A DNA stretch of 64,000 nucleotides, taken from contig CM053266.1 of assembly GCA_028583415.1 (NCBI GenBank), positions 4,473,217-4,537,216 of the forward strand, written 5' to 3'. Made by a program: the position numbers and the translations under genes. Within the stretch, counting starts at the first letter, position 1. Every line of letters starts with the position of its first letter. The notes below the pieces were generated by a model that was not told the origin of the DNA, did no database searches, and saw only the letters and a list, made by a program, of their open reading frames with translations. Below, one piece after another: positions 58,101 to 64,000 of this stretch. The stretch comes from Protea cynaroides (Eukaryota; Streptophyta; Magnoliopsida; Proteales; Proteaceae).

Positions 58101-58383
58101 TGTCACACCCCAATTTCGTACTATTCAGAATGGTGTGATGAACCGTCAACAAACCAACGGTTCAACCAGGATCTCGAATAGGCTATATCCGTTTTATCTA
58201 AACCTCATACATCCACATTCATAATCAGATTAAATACACAATATCGGAAGTCTTATAATAAAATGAACTGAGAAATCTAAATATGATAATCTTATTAAAA
58301 TATCCAAATATGCTGTTTCAACAGAGACATAAATAAAATACCAATTACATGTCTTTACTAAATCCAAATAATTAAAAAAAAAT

Positions 58384-58505
58384 CTAATCGAATATGCATG
58401 AGTTCCACTCACAAGATGAGTCATGCGTATCTACTTTGACTTCAACTTCCATCGCCGTCATGTGCCCGTACACTGGAGCGTTGACATAATCTTCAACGGT
58501 AGTAC
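58384..58505 (-). CDS. Conserved U5 short reading frame, element E (intact)
   Basis: After GATGATGCAG (58506): GTTVEDYVNAPVYGHMTAM, then a segment ending THDSSCEWNSCIFD and TAG. Unspliced it is open from ATG 58602 (72 codons, MHAYVLLHCFICSLSHDVCS start). Fourth relatively intact copy of this tail in the window. Confidence 0.45.
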
Positions 58506-58662
58506 CTGCATCATCAACTAAAAATATTTGACGTCGAGAGGATGAGCACACATCATGGCTTAGTGAGCAAATAAAACAATGCAACAATACATATGCATGC
58601 ATTTAATTCATATCTGTGGTCTGGTTTAAAGTTTGCAATATACAATAAAAAGGGTTGGAGGT

Positions 58663-58789
58663 CAAAGGTTAACGTTTATTGACCCCTCCTATATACACAG
58701 GGTGTGGAAGCCCGCCCAAAGGTTAACGTTTATTGTCGTCCCCATCCACCCTACCATGAACATTGTACAAAAAAGGTTAACGTTTATTG
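58663..58789 (-). repeat. Three CAATAAACGTTAACCTTTG repeats, LTR E
   Basis: Copies at 58663-58681, 58717-58735 and about 58768-58789 on the minus strand, matching copies 4, 3 and 2 of G. The last has arms GTACA/TGTAC in place of G's TATACAACAA/TTGTTGTATA, so the arms changed together. Confidence 0.85.
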
Positions 58790-59950
58790 CTGTACAGTGC
58801 CATACGAACACGTAAGCCCCTACTGGCGAGGGCTTGCAAACTGGACTTGCAACTAACCAATCCTAATGCCAAACAGTGTATCCAAGGCCTCACCCCAACA
58901 TCCCTCAGAACGCCCATAGAGATAGAGCTAAGGCCCCCCCGATAGAGTCAGAGACAACAAGGACCGAGACCACCTCCCCTGATACTCTACGACGTAATAG
59001 TTCTGCTAAAGTAATGGCGATACGACGATGCTAATGCACAAGACTTGAGTTAGAGATAGAGCTAGAGTGTTGAGGCCCGGCCTATGACACTCCCCTGATA
59101 CTCGCTCGCATCAAGTACACCAACCACACACATACATTCACATGCCTATTCCTATCATCATGGTCATTATCATGTTATAAACAATAAATTAAATATGCAT
59201 GAACAGTAAATAGAAATATTGGATGACATGTTGAATGCACATTACAAGCATGTTCGCATAGAATAAAGCATAGCATTGGACTCAAGAAATAAAAATAGTT
59301 TGTTATTAACCAATTAGTTTAGGTCTTGTTTCCTCACCTTAGCTTGCTAGTAGATCCTCTTTCAAGGTTTAAGAATCACCTTTATATTGATATTATATTG
59401 CTAGAAGACCTAACAAAGTCGATAGAATTTAATTAGATTTTATTCCAATTTTTCCAACTTGCTGTTAACTGGGGGTAGCAGGACGGATCGATGCTAGGGT
59501 AGCAGTATACTGCGACCCCCTATAGTAGGGTCGATGCCAGGGTCGATGGGTCCATCGACCCTAGGTGCGACCCCGCGTGGGTTTGGTCGATAAATCACCT
59601 TTTGGTCCTTTCTCTCTTGTTTGAATCCTATGGCTTCCTTCCATAGTCCATTCCATACACTTCCTATGGTTTAGAACTACTCTTTACATATCAAATGGTT
59701 TAGTTGTTCTCCTCCATGGTTTCCATTGAAACTTAATCATGGATTGAGGTTTTGGGGTTTCTCCCACATCATACTTTTCTCATTAACTATTCTAAGTCTC
59801 ACAAAATACATAGAATTAGTATTCTTACCTAAGAAGAGTACTCCTTCTCTGAAACTTTTCTCCTTTTGCCTTCTTCTCTACTTTCCTTCTCTTCTTTTTC
59901 TCTCAATTCAATTAGGATTCTAAAAGGAGTGAAAGAGGCTTAGGGACGTC

Positions 59951-59960
59951 CTTTATATAG
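59951..59960 (-). promoter_or_regulatory. TATA box, LTR E
   Basis: Minus strand CTATATAAAG followed by GACGTCCC, 361 bases from the LTR start. Confidence 0.75.
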
Positions 59961-60316
59961 AGTAGAAACTCTTAAAATAAGCCCCTTTGATATTAGGAAA
60001 AAGCCCAACCGAAATTAGGAAAGTTTCCAATTTCTCTTTCTGGTGGCAACGGGGGGTTGATGAGGGGGTCGATGATCCCGTCGACCCCTGGTTTTAAAAT
60101 GTCTGACCCCCGGTTAAAAACTGAGGGTCTGACTTTTTGTACTGGGGGGTCCGACCCCACCTCACTGGGTGTGCGACCCTCGCCCCTTTTTGAGTGTTTT
60201 TGGATCAGTTTAATACCTGGGATCACGATCTCCTTCACGCACTTGGTCCATTTGGCTCGACCATGATGGGTAGACCTGGTTCAAGGTGGTAAGACCGGGT
60301 TAGATTGACACGGGTC

Positions 60317-63300
60317 TTACAACTCCCCCCTACTTATAAAAATTTCATCCTCGAAATTGTACGTACCTTCTGAATCAAATAAGTCAGGGTATTGCTTTCG
60401 CATAGCATTCTCTTCTTCCCATGTGACTTCTTCTATATCCCTGCTTCTCCAGGTGACCTTGACATAATAGATATCACGGTTGCATAAACGTTGCACCTTT
60501 CGACTAGTGATCTCAATTGGTGCTACTTCAAAGGTTAAATCTTCAGTTAAATCTGGTAGATACATTGTCAAAACGTGCGTCGGATCCTTGACATACTTCT
60601 TCAATAAGGAAATATGAAATACGTCATGTATACTTGACATAGATGGGGGTAGTGCTAACTGATAAGCCACTTTTCCACATTTGGCTAAGATCTCATATGG
60701 CCCGACATATCTTGGACTTAGTTTCCCATTCTGTTCGAACCGTTTCAGACCTCGCATAGGCGATACTTTTAAGAATACTTTATCAGCCACGACGAACTCA
60801 AGATCTCTGCATCGAGCATCTGCATATTGCTTCCGACGGTTCTGGGCTGTTCTCACTCTTTCTTTGATAATGTCGACCACTCGACAAGTCTCCTCAACAA
60901 ATTCTGGTCCAACAAGACTACGTTCCCCAACTTCATTCCAAAATAAAAGAGTTCGACACTTTCTGCCATACAGTGCTTCATAGGGTGACATCTGTATAGT
61001 AGCCTGATAGCTATTGTTATAAGCGAACTCAATCAGTGATAACTTTTCATCCCATGATCCTTTGAAGTCAATTACACATGCTCGAAGCATATCTTCTAGA
61101 ATCTGAATTGTACGCTCCGACTGTCCATCTGTTTGTGGGTGGAATGCAGTACTAAACTTCAATGTTGTACCCATAGCCTTTTGCAATCCTTCCCAAAACT
61201 TTGAAGTAAATCGTGGATCTCTATCGGACACAATACTTTCAGGTACACCGTGTAATCACACAATGTTATCCACCTACAGCTTAGCTAACCTCTCCAGTGT
61301 ATACTGGGATCGTATCGGTATAAAGCGAGCTGTTTTAGTCAGGCGGTCTATAATCACCCAAACTGCGTCAACTACTCGAGGAGTCAGTGGTAATCCTGTG
61401 ACGAAGTCCATAGTGATGCAGTCCCATTTCCATGCTGGTTCCGGTAACGGCTGTAACAGTCCTGCCGGTCTTTGTCGTTCAGCCTTTACTTTCTGATAAT
61501 TTAGGCATTGAGACGCGAACTTAGCTATATCTGCTTTCATTCCTCTCCACCAATATAGTTTCTTTAGATCATGTACATTTTTGTGCTTCCCAGATGTATC
61601 GAATAGATGGTGGTGTGGGGTCCTTTCATCAATCGGTGTCTAATGTCTAAGCTTTTTGTTTCGGGTACACATATTCTTCCTTTGTACTTCAGTACCTTTT
61701 CTTTGTCAAAGGTGAACTCAGGGTTAGTTCTACCTTTTTCGATGTCTTCTTGTACCGTCCTTAGGTAAGGGTCTGATTTGATAGCTGTCTTCACTTCATT
61801 AACTATATCCGATATAATCTTCAATGCGACAAACATATTTAAAAACTGATGAATAAACCCTTGGTTGGCTGATCAATCTGGTGCATCTATCACAAACTGC
61901 TCATTACCGTGCTTGAATACCTTTCTGGTAGTACACATTGTGGCAGTTGTGCTAACCTTTCCCTGAGATTTTATCATTGCCTTTCTACTCAACGCATCGG
62001 CTACTACATTAGCTTTCCCCGGACGGTACTGGATATCACAATCATAGTCTTTCAATAGTTTCAGCCATCTTCTTTGTCTCATATTCAGCTCCTTCTGATT
62101 AAATAGATAAGTAAGACTTTTATGGTCTTATTTAATCTGAAACTTCTCCCCGTACAGATAATGTCTCCATATTTTGACAGCATGTACTATTGCCGCTAGT
62201 TCCAAATCATGTGTAGGATAGTTCTTCTCATGTGCCTTCAGTTGTCTTGAGGCATAAGCAATTACTTGTTCTCCTTGCATAAGTACACAACCTAATCCCA
62301 GTCCTGCGCATCGGTATACAAGATAAATGGTTGTCCTGGAATTGAGATGGTCAAGATTGGAGCTGATATCAATCTAGGCTTCAAGGTTTGAAAACTCTTC
62401 TCGCATTTATCCGTCCAAACATACTTCTCACCCTTCTTAGTCAAACTGGTAAGAGGTATGGCAATTCGGGAATAGTCTTCAACAAATCGTCGATAATACC
62501 CAGCTAGACCCAAGAATCTTCTAATTTCTGCAACGCTCCTCGGTGCTTCCCACTTTACAATAGCCTCGATCTTGCTGGGATCCACTTTAATTCCTTCAGC
62601 GGATACTACATGGCTTAGAAATGCGACTTCCTTTAGTCAAACCTCACACTTTGTAAATTTAGCGTAGAGCTTTTCCTTCCGTAGTCACTGCAGAGCGGCG
62701 TTTAGATTCTTCACATGCGTTTCCTCGTTCTTGGAGTAGACTAATATATCATCAATGAATACAATAACCAACGTATCCAACATGTCATGGAAAACTCGGT
62801 TCATAAGTTCCATAAAGGTTGCTGGTGCATTTGTCAATCCAAAAGACATGACCAAAAATTCATAATGTCCATATCTGATCCTGAATATTGTCTTGGGGAT
62901 ATCACCATCCTTAATCTTCAGCTGATGGTAGCCTGACCGAAGATCAATCTTTGAGAACACTTTGGCACCTTGCAACTGTTCGAACAGGTCATCGATTCGA
63001 GGCAATGGATATCGATTCTTGATTGTCAGTTTATTCAGTTCTCGGTAGTATACACAAGCGAACGCTACCGTCCTTCTTCTTCACGAATAATACTGGCACT
63101 CCCCATGGTGATATGCTAGGACGAATATAACCCTTGTCCATTAGTTCTTGTAGTTGTACTTTTAATTCCTTTAGTTCAGTAGGAGCCATTCGATAAGGTG
63201 CTTTTGATACTGGTGCGGCTCTAGGTATATGATCTTTTACAAACTCTGTGGCTCGGTCGGGTGGTAATCCTGGTAGTTCCTCAGAAAATACGTCGGGATA

Positions 63301-64000
63301 GTCCCACACAACATCAATATCTTCCATCCGTGGTGCTTTTTTGGTAAGGTCGACCACTGATACTAAATACCTGACTGCTCCTTTCTCAAGGCACTTCTTA
63401 GCCTTTAGTGCTGAGAGTATGAGCTTGCGTTTACGGGGAAGTTTGGTTCCCGCAAAACTGAATTCTGCTCCCTCTTTGTCTTTAAATGTTAGCTTCTTTT
63501 CAGCGCATAATAGGTTCACAGAATGCCGAGCTAACCAGTCCATTCCCAAGATGACGTCAAAGTTTTCCATCTCAAGTTGGATCAAGGTCGCATCTAAGGT
63601 TTTCTCGTCAATAAAAACTGGACATGGCCCATAACCTTTTTCTAACTCCACTTCTAACCCCATCGGTGGCCGTACAAGTAGTTTGTAGTCTAATGTTTTA
63701 ATGGATAAATTCAGCTTCTTTCCAAATGACACAGATATAAAAGAATGAGTAGCTCCTGAATCAAAGAGTACTCTGGCGGGTATACTATTTATAGGTACGA
63801 TACCTGTGAACACATTGGGTGATGCGGCAGCATCCTCAGATGTAACAGCATAAACTCGTCCTTGATGTAGCTGCTTCCTGGGCTTAGGACACTCCCTTGC
63901 CATATGCCCCGCTTGATTGCAGTTATAACATTTTGGACCTTCAGTATTTGGCTTTGGCTGCTGTTGTGCTACTAGGGTAGTCTTGGGTGCAGCGGTAAAA
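60317..64000 (-). pseudogene. Element E gag end and pol, fused (partial at right edge)
   Basis: From the edge: CCHC knuckle KCYNCNQAGHMARECPK (about 63932-63885); gag-to-protease junction NVFTGIVPINSIPARV without intron; protease DSGATHSFIS (about 63762); RT with FIDD near 62750; RNase H (about 62330-61990); integrase with the Cys pair partly lost (CLNY), MDFVTG (61411), SDRDP (61225) and QSERT (61120); GPYEILA (about 60695); chromodomain-like LTFEVAPIEIT...YYVKVTWRS and EEVTWEEENAMRKQYPDLF (about 60545-60380). Frame breaks near 63050, 62684, 62640, 62310, 61870 and 61570. The segment 61231-60317 is open for 304 codons, and its stop TAA is made by bases 3-5 of the LTR. Confidence 0.95.

Larger units (their letters stand above)
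58101..60321 (-). repeat. 3' LTR of element E (2221 bp)
   Basis: Minus strand TGTAAGACCCGTGTC...GGGGTGTGACA. Arrays of the GGGTCG type at about 60205-60050 and 59590-59465, TATA 59960-59951, donor TCTTAG|GTAAGAATAC (59829/59828), three hairpin repeats (58789-58663) and an intact U5 frame. Closest to the A and G LTRs. Confidence 0.95.
58101..64000 (-). mobile_element. Element E: chromovirus, minus strand, 3' part, lacking the gag/pol intron
   Basis: 3' LTR 58101-60321, polypurine tract 60335-60322 (minus strand ATAAGTAGGGGGGAGT), pol and the end of gag from 60317 to the window edge. It differs from A, F and G in having gag and protease fused without the short intron. Confidence 0.95.

Overview
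This window is plant nuclear heterochromatin, almost certainly from an angiosperm. It is made almost entirely of long-terminal-repeat (LTR) retrotransposons stacked inside one another, with no intact host gene. The clade evidence is: Ty3/gypsy polyproteins with a C-terminal chromodomain (Tekay/Del-type chromovirus); a Tat-lineage Ty3/gypsy element; primer-binding sites complementary to initiator-Met tRNA (TGGTATCAGAGC); and a nuclear-inserted piece of the plastid gene ycf1. I cannot name the species.

Left stack (1-37867), youngest to oldest. Element A (minus, 1-8322; its 3' half lies off the left edge) sits in the RNase H region of element B (plus, 8323-12190; its 5' half is off-window). B sits in the 5' LTR of element F (plus, 12191-35320). 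F also carries element G (plus, 19096-31019, complete, 11.9 kb, perfect 5-bp target duplication TGTAT) in its RNase H domain. F itself sits in the leader of element H (minus), of which the leader end and one LTR are seen (35321-37867). From 37868 to about 43100 is non-coding DNA with MITE-like pieces and possibly one host exon.

Right stack (about 43160-64000). Element C (minus, Tat lineage) has a degenerate integrase and second RNase H at 49440-51021. It also has an antisense, intron-containing extra gene at 44769-48814, which is interrupted by a ycf1 fragment at about 46765-47293. D (minus, 51022-58100 and beyond) is inserted in C. E (minus, 58101-64000 and beyond) is inserted in the gag of D.

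The chromovirus family (A, B, D, E, F, G, probably H) shows a layered organisation that I do not recognise as a described system. Between the primer-binding site and gag it carries a roughly 420-residue gene on the opposite strand, with its own 5'-UTR intron at the same place in A, F and G. Arrays of a GGTCG-core motif occur at three positions (U3, R/U5, and the divergent gag/antisense-gene interval), and the bases flanking the core change together at all three positions from subfamily to subfamily. A 70-77-bp intron separates gag from protease in A, F and G and is exactly absent from E, giving a gag-pol fusion. A short conserved reading frame lies in U5 of every LTR. Hairpin-flanked CAATAAACGTTAACCTTTG repeats occur in the transcribed part of the G and E LTRs. 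Together these suggest an element-encoded antisense protein that may act on element-specific motif arrays, plus splicing control of Gag versus Gag-Pol. All visible copies are damaged by stops and frameshifts, many of them C-to-T changes, so the window shows the remains of the system and not a working copy.
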